Shown here: positions 22,651 to 31,419 of the stretch, in pieces
How the letters are laid out: each line of letters opens with the position of its first letter
Position numbering within the stretch: the stretch's first letter is position 1
From: Actinacidiphila epipremni
Lineage (GTDB): Bacteria > Actinomycetota > Actinomycetes > Streptomycetales > Streptomycetaceae
Direction: 5' to 3'
DNA length: 64,000 nucleotides
Assembly (NCBI RefSeq): GCF_012034175.1
Contig: NZ_JAATEJ010000033.1
Coordinates: 18,008-82,007 of the forward strand
Program-made: the position numbers and the translations under genes
The notes under the pieces: model-generated
What the model was told of the DNA's origin: nothing
The model's database searches: none
The model's input: only the letters and a program-made list of their open reading frames with translations

Positions 22651-22893
22651 TCATGGCGGGGGTGCCCCGGTGGGTCCCGACAGGGCCAGGCCCAGAGCGC
22701 GTGCCAGGTCGCTGAGCAGCGTCATGGCCTGCGCGTCGGTGATCCGCTCGATCCGGGAGCTGGTGGGGCCGAAGAGCAGAAGGAAGCCCGGTGGCTCCGC
22801 GGAGCGCCGTAACGGCACGCGCAGGCCCGGAGTCCGACCGGCTTCCTTCACGAGACCCCCGGCGGTAGTGGGCGTAACAGAGTTCCGCGTCAC
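22651..22893 (-). CDS. small conserved-looking protein upstream of the HATPase gene
   Basis: Proposed 80-residue protein from a GTG at 22893 (VTRNSVTPTTAGGL) to the stop at 22651. The sequence TPGLRVPLRR...GFLLLFGPTSSRIERITDAQAMTLLSDLARALGL has a sensible pattern of strands followed by an amphipathic helix and reads as real protein. There is no ribosome site, so it may be leaderless. It is divergent from the XRE gene and lies 45 bp before the HATPase gene on the same strand. Function unknown; the start is uncertain. Confidence 0.5.
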   Translation of the reverse strand: MTRNSVTPTTAGGLVKEAGRTPGLRVPLRRSAEPPGFLLLFGPTSSRIERITDAQAMTLLSDLARALGLALSGPTGAPPP

Positions 22894-23062
22894 GGCTGTC
22901 GTACGTACCGTGACTGCGTAGTACTCACGGTAGAGCGACCGGCATAGGCTGGCAACCGATCTCCAGGAATAAGTGCGTTCTGGGGGAACGGTTCCAAGAT
23001 CACTGAGTACCGTTGGCGGCCCCGAACCGGGCAGACTGTGTGCCAGAAGGAGAGGAAGAGCG

Positions 23063-23944
23063 ATGGCGGGTGAGCAGAACCCCACCGTCAGGCGGCGACG
23101 CCTAGGGTCCGAGCTGCGCAAACTCCGGGAGGCCGCGGGGCGGTCACTGGAGGACGCCGCCGAAGTCCTGGAGTGTTCCCGTTCCAAGATCAGCCGCATC
23201 GAACTGGGTTACCTCGGAATCCGCACCCGTGACGTCCGCGACCTCCTCAACGACTACGAGGTCGAGGACGAGGCGCTGCGCACCCACCTGATGGCCCTCG
23301 CCAAGGACGGCAACAAGCGCGGATGGTGGGAGGCGTACGGGCACATCGTCACGCCGCCGTACGCCAACTTCCTTCAACTGGAGGCGGACGCCGACTACAT
23401 CAGGACCTTCCAGTCGATCCTCATCCCCGGCCTGCTCCAGACCGAGGCGTACAGCCGGGCGGTCATCCGGGCCAACCCGGCGCTGGTGCGGGACGAGGAG
23501 GTCGACACCCTGATGCGCATCAAGGCGGAACGGCAGCGGCTCCTCACCCACGTCGAGAAGCCGGTGCGGTTCTGGGCGATCATCGGCGAGGCGGCGTTGC
23601 GGACCCCGATCGGCGGCCCGAAGGTCATGCGCGGCCAACTCGAGTACCTGGCCGAGGCGGTGGAGCAGAGCAACGTCACGCTCCAGGTGCTGCCGTACGC
23701 GGCCGGTGCCCACGCGGGCCTCAGCGGCCCGTTCGTCCTGTTCTCGTACAACGTGCCCAACGACACGGGGATCGTCTTCCTGGAGAACCTGACGAGCAGC
23801 CTCTACCTGGAGACGCCGGACGAGGTCGCGAACTACACCCTGGTGTTCGACGCGCTGCGGTCCTCGGCTCTCAACCCCGCCGACTCCCTCGACTTCGTCA
23901 CCGCAGTGGCCGAAGAGCACACGTCCGACAGAACCACGAGGTAA
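23063..23944 (+). CDS. XRE family regulator with DUF5753
   Basis: A 293-residue DNA-binding protein. The helix-turn-helix is in LRKLREAAGRSLEDAAEVLECSRS with KISRIELG closing it (residues about 14-60), and the remainder is a DUF5753 domain (GLLQTEAYSRAVI, FWAIIGEAAL, LQVLPYAAGAH). These proteins pair with a small DUF397 protein in many Streptomyces loci, including whiJ and abaA, that affect development and antibiotic production. The ATG at 23063 has an aggagagga site. The DUF397 gene follows after 3 bp. Confidence 0.92.
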   Translation: MAGEQNPTVRRRRLGSELRKLREAAGRSLEDAAEVLECSRSKISRIELGYLGIRTRDVRDLLNDYEVEDEALRTHLMALAKDGNKRGWWEAYGHIVTPPYANFLQLEADADYIRTFQSILIPGLLQTEAYSRAVIRANPALVRDEEVDTLMRIKAERQRLLTHVEKPVRFWAIIGEAALRTPIGGPKVMRGQLEYLAEAVEQSNVTLQVLPYAAGAHAGLSGPFVLFSYNVPNDTGIVFLENLTSSLYLETPDEVANYTLVFDALRSSALNPADSLDFVTAVAEEHTSDRTTR

Positions 23945-23947
23945 CTC

Positions 23948-24142
23948 ATGAACAGCACCTCCGCGACCTGGCGCAAGTCCAGCTACAGCGGCAGCACCAA
24001 CGACTGCGTCGAGGTCGCGGACGGCGTGCCCGGCGTCGTACCCGTCCGCGACTCCAAGGACCCCCAGGGCCCCGCCCTGGCGTTCACCCCCGAGGCGTGG
24101 GGCTCCTTCGTGACGGGCATCCGGCTCGGCGACTTCGACTGA
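23948..24142 (+). CDS. DUF397 domain-containing protein
   Basis: A 64-residue DUF397 protein, recognised by TWRKSSYSGSTNDCVEVAD, VPVRDSKDP and the C-terminal WGSFVTGIRLGDFD. It is encoded 3 bp after the XRE/DUF5753 gene and should act as its partner, possibly as an antitoxin-like or anti-regulator component. Start ATG at 23948. Confidence 0.93.
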   Translation: MNSTSATWRKSSYSGSTNDCVEVADGVPGVVPVRDSKDPQGPALAFTPEAWGSFVTGIRLGDFD

Positions 24143-24225
24143 CCCGGCCAAGCCCCCGGTGGGGTGACGTGGCCTAGGTCCAGGGACGGATGTGGGGGTG
24201 CGGGGGTGGTCGGTAGCGTCGGGGG

Positions 24226-24693
24226 ATGACGACGAACGGGCAGGGTGGCGGGCCGCGGAGCCGGGTGGGGCGCAAGGAGAACGCGCTGCGGCTGCTCGGC
24301 AGTGAGCTGGACGTGTGGGTGGCGACCGCGGATGCGGACGGGGGGCCGACGCTCGTGCCGCTCACGTTCTGGTGGGACGGGGAAGCGGTGTGGCTCGCCA
24401 CGCGGCCGACGAATCCGACCGGGGTGAACATGGCCGCGTCCGGGACCGTACGGCTGTGCTTCGGGACGACGCGGGACGTCGTGCACGTCGAGGGCGGCGT
24501 CACCGTCTTCGCCGCCGACGCGCTGCCGGACGGCGTGGGGGACTCCTTCGCCGCCAAGGACGGCTGGGATCCGCGCAAGGACCCGGAGCCGTACTGCTTC
24601 TACCGGGTCCGGCCGCAGCAGTTGCGGGCGTGGGGGACCGTACCGGAGCTCAAGGACCGGCTGCTCATGAAGGACGGCCGCTGGCTCGTCTGA
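24226..24693 (+). CDS. pyridoxamine 5'-phosphate oxidase family protein
   Basis: A 155-residue split-barrel protein with the flavin/deazaflavin-binding strand order: LDVWVATADADGGPTLVPLTFWWDGEAVWLAT, then NMAASGTVRLCFGTTRDVVHVEG. It belongs to the broad PNPOx-like family; F420 or FMN use cannot be decided. The ATG at 24226 opens shortly after the DUF397 gene (83-bp gap). It converges on the NlpC/P60 gene. Confidence 0.83.
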   Translation: MTTNGQGGGPRSRVGRKENALRLLGSELDVWVATADADGGPTLVPLTFWWDGEAVWLATRPTNPTGVNMAASGTVRLCFGTTRDVVHVEGGVTVFAADALPDGVGDSFAAKDGWDPRKDPEPYCFYRVRPQQLRAWGTVPELKDRLLMKDGRWLV

Positions 24694-24796
24694 CGCCCGG
24701 GCGGCGGGCCCCCGCACCCGCACGCCCGCGCACCCGTATCCGCACGCCCGCGGTCCCGATACGCCCGGAGCCCCCTGAGCCGCAAGCCCCGCAGGG

Positions 24797-25756
24797 CTAG
24801 AGCACCCGCACCGCCCAATCCGGCTCCGAATACGTCAGCGGCTTGATCCCCACCGGCGAGGACGGGTTCGCCGCGTCCAGGTACTGGCCGTCGCCGATGT
24901 AGACGCCGACGTGGTAGGCGCTGCCCTCGCCGCCCCAGAAGACGAGGTCGCCCGGCTGGAGGGAGTTCAGGGACACCGGCGTGCCCACCGTCGACTGCTC
25001 CTGGGAGGTGCGCGGCAGCGAGACGCCGACCTTGGAGAAGGCGACCTGCGTCAGGCCCGAGCAGTCGTAGGAGTCGGGGCCGGTCGCGCCGTAGACGTAC
25101 GGCTTGCCGATCTGGGCCTTCAGGAACGCGATGAGCTGGTCGACCTTGGAGCCGGACGGCGCCGGTGCCGGCGCGGAGGAGGACGAGGCGGCCGGTGTCG
25201 CCGTGAGCGTCGCGCGCTTGCTGCTGCGCGAGGCGGCCAGCGCCGACGCGGTGGCCCGCGCCTTCGCGGCCTTGGCAGCGACGGCCGCCTTGTGCTTCGC
25301 CGCGGCGGCGGCTGCCGCCTGCTGTGCGGCGGCCTGTTGGGCCGCTTGCTGGGCCGCTTGCTGAGCCGCCTGCTGCGCGGCCACCGCCCGGGCGGCGGTG
25401 AGCTTGACGGCCATCGCGTCCTGCGCCACCGCGTCGGACGCCTGCCGGGCGCTCACGGCCGTCGCGAGCGGCGGCAGCGCGCCGGCGGCGGCCGACGCGG
25501 AAGACGCGGAAGACGCCGAAGACGCCGAAGAGCGGGACTTCGCACCGTGGTTCTCGGCGAGCGCCGGCGCCGTCGCCCCGCCGAGGGCGATCGCGCTGAC
25601 GACGCCGCCGACGAGCCCGGCCCGGCGGGTCCAGTTGGGACGGCTGGGTGCGGCGTGCCGCCGCCGGCCCGAACTCGCGGACGTACGAGATATGTCGGGC
25701 GAAACAGTCGTTGGGGACGGAGCGGACACAGTGGCCCGCGGTCTGTTCTGGGACAT
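24797..25756 (-). CDS. C40 family peptidase (NlpC/P60), secreted
   Basis: A 319-residue cell-wall hydrolase. A long charged N-terminus leads to a signal sequence near residues 45-67 (GLVGGVVSAIALGGATAPALA). An alanine/glutamine-rich stretch with AAQQAAQQ repeats (about 115-165) is probably a coiled spacer. The C-terminal NlpC/P60 domain (about 210-319) shows the catalytic cysteine in YDCSGLT and the histidine in YHVGVYIGDG. It should cleave peptidoglycan stem peptides outside the cell. No c-di-AMP (ydaO-type) riboswitch, common ahead of such genes, was recognised in the leader. Confidence 0.9.
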   Translation of the reverse strand: MSQNRPRATVSAPSPTTVSPDISRTSASSGRRRHAAPSRPNWTRRAGLVGGVVSAIALGGATAPALAENHGAKSRSSASSASSASSASAAAGALPPLATAVSARQASDAVAQDAMAVKLTAARAVAAQQAAQQAAQQAAQQAAAQQAAAAAAAKHKAAVAAKAAKARATASALAASRSSKRATLTATPAASSSSAPAPAPSGSKVDQLIAFLKAQIGKPYVYGATGPDSYDCSGLTQVAFSKVGVSLPRTSQEQSTVGTPVSLNSLQPGDLVFWGGEGSAYHVGVYIGDGQYLDAANPSSPVGIKPLTYSEPDWAVRVL

Positions 25757-26335
25757 GCGTCTCTGGCTATCAGGAACGAATGGTTCCGTTCAACAAAGGT
25801 GGGCTTCGCCACAGTTGACGTGACCACGGCTCAATTGCCCGTTTCGCGATCTTGCCGTTGGGCCGATTTGATGCGTTCTCATATGCCGAGCCCGTTATGC
25901 GCTCGTGCACGCGTTCACGCGGCGGATTCCTCGCCGCCGAGGGCGCGTTGGCGACCGCCGTCGCGCCGCCCGCGCGCTATCACGCCACCGCGTCCAAGGC
26001 GAATTTGCCCGCCGCCGCGGTCCCTTGATAAAGAGCGCACGCCTCTGACCAGCAAGAATTCACATAGATGTGACATGAAGTGATCGTTTGGGAGTGATCC
26101 GCCTCAAGATCACCGCTCATCCGACTTCATGATCATTGGCCGGGTGGTGGAGATCACAAAGGTCACCCGGTACCCCGTGTCGCAGATCACAGAGCGGGAG
26201 GCATAGGATGCAGGCGACTTGGGCTTGTGAACTGCCTCACATAGAAGCGATCTTGTCGCGGACGGTGAGGCGGCCCGCACCCTGGGTCGCGGTCCGTATA
26301 CGTCAGTCACTGCCGACTGGAAGGAGCGGGGGACG
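25757..26335. other. divergent intergenic region between NlpC/P60 and nuo
   Basis: 579 bp without a supported gene. It is less GC-rich than its surroundings. It holds a small ggaac/gttcc hairpin near the NlpC start (about 25773-25787), a perfect tcacat-ag-atgtga palindrome (26060-26073) followed by two gtgatc repeats, a -10-like taggat (26204-26209), a Rex-type operator (26226-26241) and the nuoA ribosome site aaggag (26321-26326). Confidence 0.75.
26226..26241. promoter_or_regulatory. predicted Rex operator upstream of nuoA
   Basis: tgtgaactgcctcaca matches the actinobacterial Rex consensus TGTGAACNNNTTCACA at 12 of 13 fixed positions (only C for T at position 11). It lies about 95 bp before nuoA and 17 bp downstream of a taggat -10-like box, i.e. 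just past the likely transcript start, a position suited to repression. Rex senses NADH/NAD+ and a Rex site ahead of nuo is known in Streptomyces coelicolor; binding here is inferred. Confidence 0.72.
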
Positions 26336-26695
26336 GTGAACGCCTACGCGCCCATTCTCGTGCTGGGGGGCATCGCGGCCGGCTTCGCGATCTTCTCCGT
26401 TTTCATGGCCTCGATCATCGGGCCGAAACGGTACAACCGGGCCAAGTTGGAAGCGTACGAGTGCGGTATCGAGCCCACCCCGCATCCGGCCGGCGGCGGG
26501 CGCTTCCCCATCAAGTACTACCTGACGGCGATGCTCTTCATCGTCTTCGACATCGAGATCGTCTTCCTCTACCCCTGGGCCGTCACCTTCGACCGCCTGG
26601 GGATGTTCGGGCTCGTGGAGATGCTCCTCTTCGTGCTCACCGTCTTCGTCGCCTACGCGTACGTGTGGCGGCGCGGCGGCCTGGAGTGGGACTAG
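26336..26695 (+). CDS. nuoA: NADH-quinone oxidoreductase subunit A
   Basis: A 119-residue membrane subunit of complex I with three hydrophobic segments (about 6-27, 62-83, 90-110). The loop YECGIEPTPHPAGGGRFPIKYY carries the conserved Cys-containing segment near the quinone channel. The start is GTG at 26336 with aaggag 9 nt upstream. It is the first of 14 nuo genes and follows a probable Rex operator. Confidence 0.97.
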   Translation: MNAYAPILVLGGIAAGFAIFSVFMASIIGPKRYNRAKLEAYECGIEPTPHPAGGGRFPIKYYLTAMLFIVFDIEIVFLYPWAVTFDRLGMFGLVEMLLFVLTVFVAYAYVWRRGGLEWD

Positions 26696-26728
26696 GGACA
26701 GGGACGAAGGGGACCAGGGAGCCAACCC

Positions 26729-27283
26729 ATGGGTATCGAAGAGAAACTGCCGAGCGGATTCCTGCTCACGACGGTCGAACAGGCGGCCGGCTGGGTACGT
26801 AAGGCGTCGGTCTTCCCGGCCACCTTCGGCCTGGCCTGCTGCGCCATCGAGATGATGACGACCGGCGCCGGCCGCTACGACATGGCGCGCTTCGGCATGG
26901 AGGTCTTCCGCGGCTCGCCCCGGCAGGCCGACCTGATGATCGTCGCCGGCCGGGTCAGCCAGAAGATGGCCCCGGTGCTGCGCCAGGTCTACGACCAGAT
27001 GCCGAACCCCAAGTGGGTCATCTCGATGGGCGTGTGCGCCTCCAGCGGCGGGATGTTCAACAACTACGCCATCGTGCAGGGCGTCGACCACGTCGTACCG
27101 GTCGACATCTACCTGCCCGGCTGCCCGCCCCGCCCCGAGATGCTGCTCGACGCGATCCTCAAGCTGCACGAGAAGATCCAGGGCGGCAAGCTCGGCGTGA
27201 ACCGCGAAGCGGCGGCCCGCGAGGCCGAGGAGGCCGCCCGCAAGGCGCTCCCGACCATCGAGATGAAGGGGCTGCTGCGATGA
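26729..27283 (+). CDS. nuoB: NADH-quinone oxidoreductase subunit B
   Basis: A 184-residue peripheral subunit holding the terminal cluster N2 that passes electrons to the quinone. The adjacent cysteines are in LACCAIEMM, the third in GVCASSGGMF and the fourth in LPGCPPRPE, so all ligands are present. The start is ATG at 26729, 33 bp after nuoA. The last four bases overlap nuoC (ATGA). Confidence 0.97.
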   Translation: MGIEEKLPSGFLLTTVEQAAGWVRKASVFPATFGLACCAIEMMTTGAGRYDMARFGMEVFRGSPRQADLMIVAGRVSQKMAPVLRQVYDQMPNPKWVISMGVCASSGGMFNNYAIVQGVDHVVPVDIYLPGCPPRPEMLLDAILKLHEKIQGGKLGVNREAAAREAEEAARKALPTIEMKGLLR

Positions 27284-28011
27284 GCGAGTCCACCCCCGCC
27301 GCGGACAACGGCGCGGTCCCCGCCCCCCGCGAGCAGGCCCCCGGCGAGGTCATCGGCGTCCGCCGCGGCATGTTCGGCGCCAACAACGGCGGCGACACCT
27401 CCGGTTACGGCGGCCTGGTCCGCACCGTCCGGCTGCCCGGCGCGAGCGCCCGGCCGTACGGCGGCAAGGACGGCGTCTTCGACGAGATCGCCGACGAGCT
27501 GGAGGGCGCCCTCGAAGAGCTGGGCCTGCCGCCCGCCGAGGCGATCGAGAAGGTCGTCGTCGACCGCGGCGAGATGACGTTCCACATCGCCCGCGAGCAC
27601 CTGGTGCGGGTCGCGCACACCCTGCGCGACGACCCCGCCCTGCGCTTCGAGCTGTGCACCGGCGTCAGCGGGGTGCACTACCCCGGCGAGTCGGGCCGCG
27701 AGCTGCACGCCGTCTACCACCTGCGGTCGATCACCCACGGCCGGCTCATCCGCCTGGAGGTGGGCGTCCCCGACGCCGACCCGCACATCCCGTCGCTGGT
27801 GAGCGTGTACCCCACCAACGACTGGCACGAGCGCGAGACGTACGACTTCTTCGGCATCGTCTTCGACGGCCACCCCGCGCTCACCCGGATCATGATGCCG
27901 GACGACTGGCCCGGCCACCCGCAGCGCAAGGACTACCCGCTCGGCGGCATCCCCGTCGAGTACAAGGGCGCCCAGATCCCGGCTCCCGACCAGCGGAGGT
28001 CGTACTCATGA
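27280..28011 (+). CDS. nuoC: NADH-quinone oxidoreductase subunit C
   Basis: A 243-residue peripheral subunit. The conserved core is YHLRSI, the region VSVYPTNDWHERETYDFFGI and GHPALTRIMMPDDWPGHPQRKDYPLGG. The first 80 residues are an actinobacterial extension rich in Glu and Gly. It is a separate protein here, not fused to NuoD as in Escherichia coli. The start overlaps nuoB by 4 nt and the stop overlaps nuoD by 4 nt. Confidence 0.96.
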   Translation: MSESTPAADNGAVPAPREQAPGEVIGVRRGMFGANNGGDTSGYGGLVRTVRLPGASARPYGGKDGVFDEIADELEGALEELGLPPAEAIEKVVVDRGEMTFHIAREHLVRVAHTLRDDPALRFELCTGVSGVHYPGESGRELHAVYHLRSITHGRLIRLEVGVPDADPHIPSLVSVYPTNDWHERETYDFFGIVFDGHPALTRIMMPDDWPGHPQRKDYPLGGIPVEYKGAQIPAPDQRRSYS

Positions 28012-29345
28012 CGAACGGATACGCGTCGCCCCAGCAGGCCGAGGAGCGCGAGACCACCGAGGGCCGGGTCTTCACCGTCACCGGCGGCGACTGGGACGAA
28101 CTGGCCGACAGCGTCGCCAAGTCCGACGACGAGCGCATCATCGTCAACATGGGGCCGCAGCACCCGTCCACCCACGGTGTGCTCCGCCTCATCCTGGAGA
28201 TCGACGGCGAGACGGTCACCGAGGCCCGCTCCGGCATCGGCTACCTGCACACCGGCATCGAGAAGAACATGGAATACCGCACCTGGGTGCAGGGCTCCAC
28301 GTTCGTCACGCGCATGGACTACCTCACGCCGCTGTTCAACGAGACGGCGTACTGCATGGCCGTCGAGAAGCTGCTCGGCATCGAGGACCAGGTCCCCGAC
28401 CGCGCCACCGTCATCCGGGTGCTGCTCATGGAGCTCAACCGGATCTCCTCCCATCTGGTGTGCATCGCCACCGGCGGCATGGAGCTGGGCGCCACCACGA
28501 TCATGATCTACGGCTTCCGCGACCGCGAGATGATCCTGGACATCCTGGAGCTCATCACCGGCCTGCGGATGAACCACGCGTACGTCCGCGTCGGCGGCAT
28601 CGCGCAGGACCTGCCGCCCGGCGCGGTGGACGCGGTGCGGGAGTTCGTGAAGAAGTTCCGCAAGAACCTGCCGGAGTACGACAAGCTCGCCACCGGCAAC
28701 CCCATCTTCAAGGGCCGCATGCAGGACGTCGGCTACCTCGACCTCACCGGCTGCATGGCGCTCGGCGCGACCGGCCCCGTCCTGCGGGCCGCCGGCCTGC
28801 CGCACGACCTGCGCAAGTCCGACCCGTACCTCGGCTACGAGACGTACGACTTCGAGGTGCCGACCGCCGACACCTGCGACTCCTACGGCCGCTTCCTGGT
28901 CCGGCTCGCCGAGATGCACGAGTCGCTGCGCATCGTCGAGCAGTGCCTGGACCGGCTCGCGCCCGGCCCGGTCATGGTCGAGGACAAGAAGATCGCCTGG
29001 CCCGCGCAACTGGCCCTCGGCCCGGACGGCATGGGCAACAGCCTCGACCACATCAAGAAGATCATGGGCACCTCCATGGAGGCCCTGATCCACCACTTCA
29101 AGCTGGTCACCGAGGGCTTCCGGGTGCCGCCCGGGCAGGCGTACGCGGCGGTGGAGTCCGCCAAGGGCGAACTGGGCGTGCACGCGGTCAGCGACGGCGG
29201 CACGCGCCCGTACCGCGTGCACTTCCGCGACCCGTCCTTCACCAACCTGCAGTCCATGGCGGCGATGTGCGAGGGCGGCCAGGTCGCCGACGTCATCGTC
29301 GCGGTGGCGTCCATCGACCCCGTGATGGGAGGCGTCGACCGATGA
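28008..29345 (+). CDS. nuoD: NADH-quinone oxidoreductase subunit D
   Basis: A 445-residue 49-kDa-type subunit that forms the quinone pocket with NuoB. The motif NMGPQHPSTHGVLRL places the quinone-binding histidines, and GYLHTGIEKNMEYRTW and the terminal DPVMGGVDR are typical. The first 40 residues are an actinobacterial extension. ATGA overlaps link it to nuoC and nuoE. Confidence 0.97.
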   Translation: MTNGYASPQQAEERETTEGRVFTVTGGDWDELADSVAKSDDERIIVNMGPQHPSTHGVLRLILEIDGETVTEARSGIGYLHTGIEKNMEYRTWVQGSTFVTRMDYLTPLFNETAYCMAVEKLLGIEDQVPDRATVIRVLLMELNRISSHLVCIATGGMELGATTIMIYGFRDREMILDILELITGLRMNHAYVRVGGIAQDLPPGAVDAVREFVKKFRKNLPEYDKLATGNPIFKGRMQDVGYLDLTGCMALGATGPVLRAAGLPHDLRKSDPYLGYETYDFEVPTADTCDSYGRFLVRLAEMHESLRIVEQCLDRLAPGPVMVEDKKIAWPAQLALGPDGMGNSLDHIKKIMGTSMEALIHHFKLVTEGFRVPPGQAYAAVESAKGELGVHAVSDGGTRPYRVHFRDPSFTNLQSMAAMCEGGQVADVIVAVASIDPVMGGVDR

Positions 29346-30084
29346 CCGACGTGTCACTGGGCATCCCCGAGATGCCCGCGCCCGACTACCCGGCCGACGT
29401 ACGCGCCCGGCTGGAGAGCGACGCGAAGGAGGTGATCGCCCGCTACCCCGGCTCGCGCAGCGCCCTGCTGCCGCTGCTGCACCTGGTGCAGTCCGAGGAA
29501 GGCCACGTCACGCGCACCGGCATCCGCTTCTGCGCCGAGATGCTCGACCTCACCACCGCCGAGGTCACCGCGGTCTCGACCTTCTACACGATGTACCGCC
29601 GCAAGCCCAGCGGCGACTACCAGGTCGGCGTCTGCACCAACACGCTGTGCGCGGTGATGGGCGGCGACGCCATCTTCGACGAGCTCCAGCAGCACCTCGG
29701 CGTCGGCAACGACGAGACCACCGCCGACGGCAAGGTCACGCTGGAGCACATCGAGTGCAACGCGGCCTGCGACTTCGCACCCGTGGTGATGGTCAACTGG
29801 GAGTTCTTCGACAACCAGACCCCCGAGTCGGCCAAGGCCCTCGTCGACGACCTCATCGCCGGCCGCGAGGTACGCCCCACCCGCGGCGCCCCGCTGTGCA
29901 CGTACAAGGAGACCGCGCGGATCCTCGCCGGCTTCCCCGACCAGCGCGAAGGCGCCGTCGAGGCCAGCGGCGGCGCCGGCCCCGCCTCCCTCGCCGGCCT
30001 GCGGCTGCACCGCGGCGAGGCCCCGGCGCACACCGTGCCGCAGCAGTCCACCGGATCGGCCGAACCGGCGCAGGAGGGCGAGTG

Positions 30085-30085
<1 letters not shown>
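29342..30085 (+). CDS. nuoE: NADH-quinone oxidoreductase subunit E
   Basis: A 247-residue thioredoxin-like subunit with a [2Fe-2S] cluster (N1a). The ligands are in VCTNTLCAVMGG and ECNAACDFAPVV. It is longer than the E. coli protein (about 166) because of a C-terminal extension of about 80 residues rich in Ala, Gly and Pro. The ATG at 29342 overlaps nuoD, and its TGA overlaps the ATG of nuoF by one base. Confidence 0.96.

Positions 30086-31415
<1,330 letters not shown>

Positions 31416-31419
<4 letters not shown>

Noticed and set aside
25757..26050. c-di-AMP (ydaO-type) riboswitch ahead of the NlpC/P60 gene
   Set aside because: Such riboswitches are common before cell-wall hydrolases, but I could not recognise its conserved elements on the minus strand here. 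A covariance-model search would settle it.
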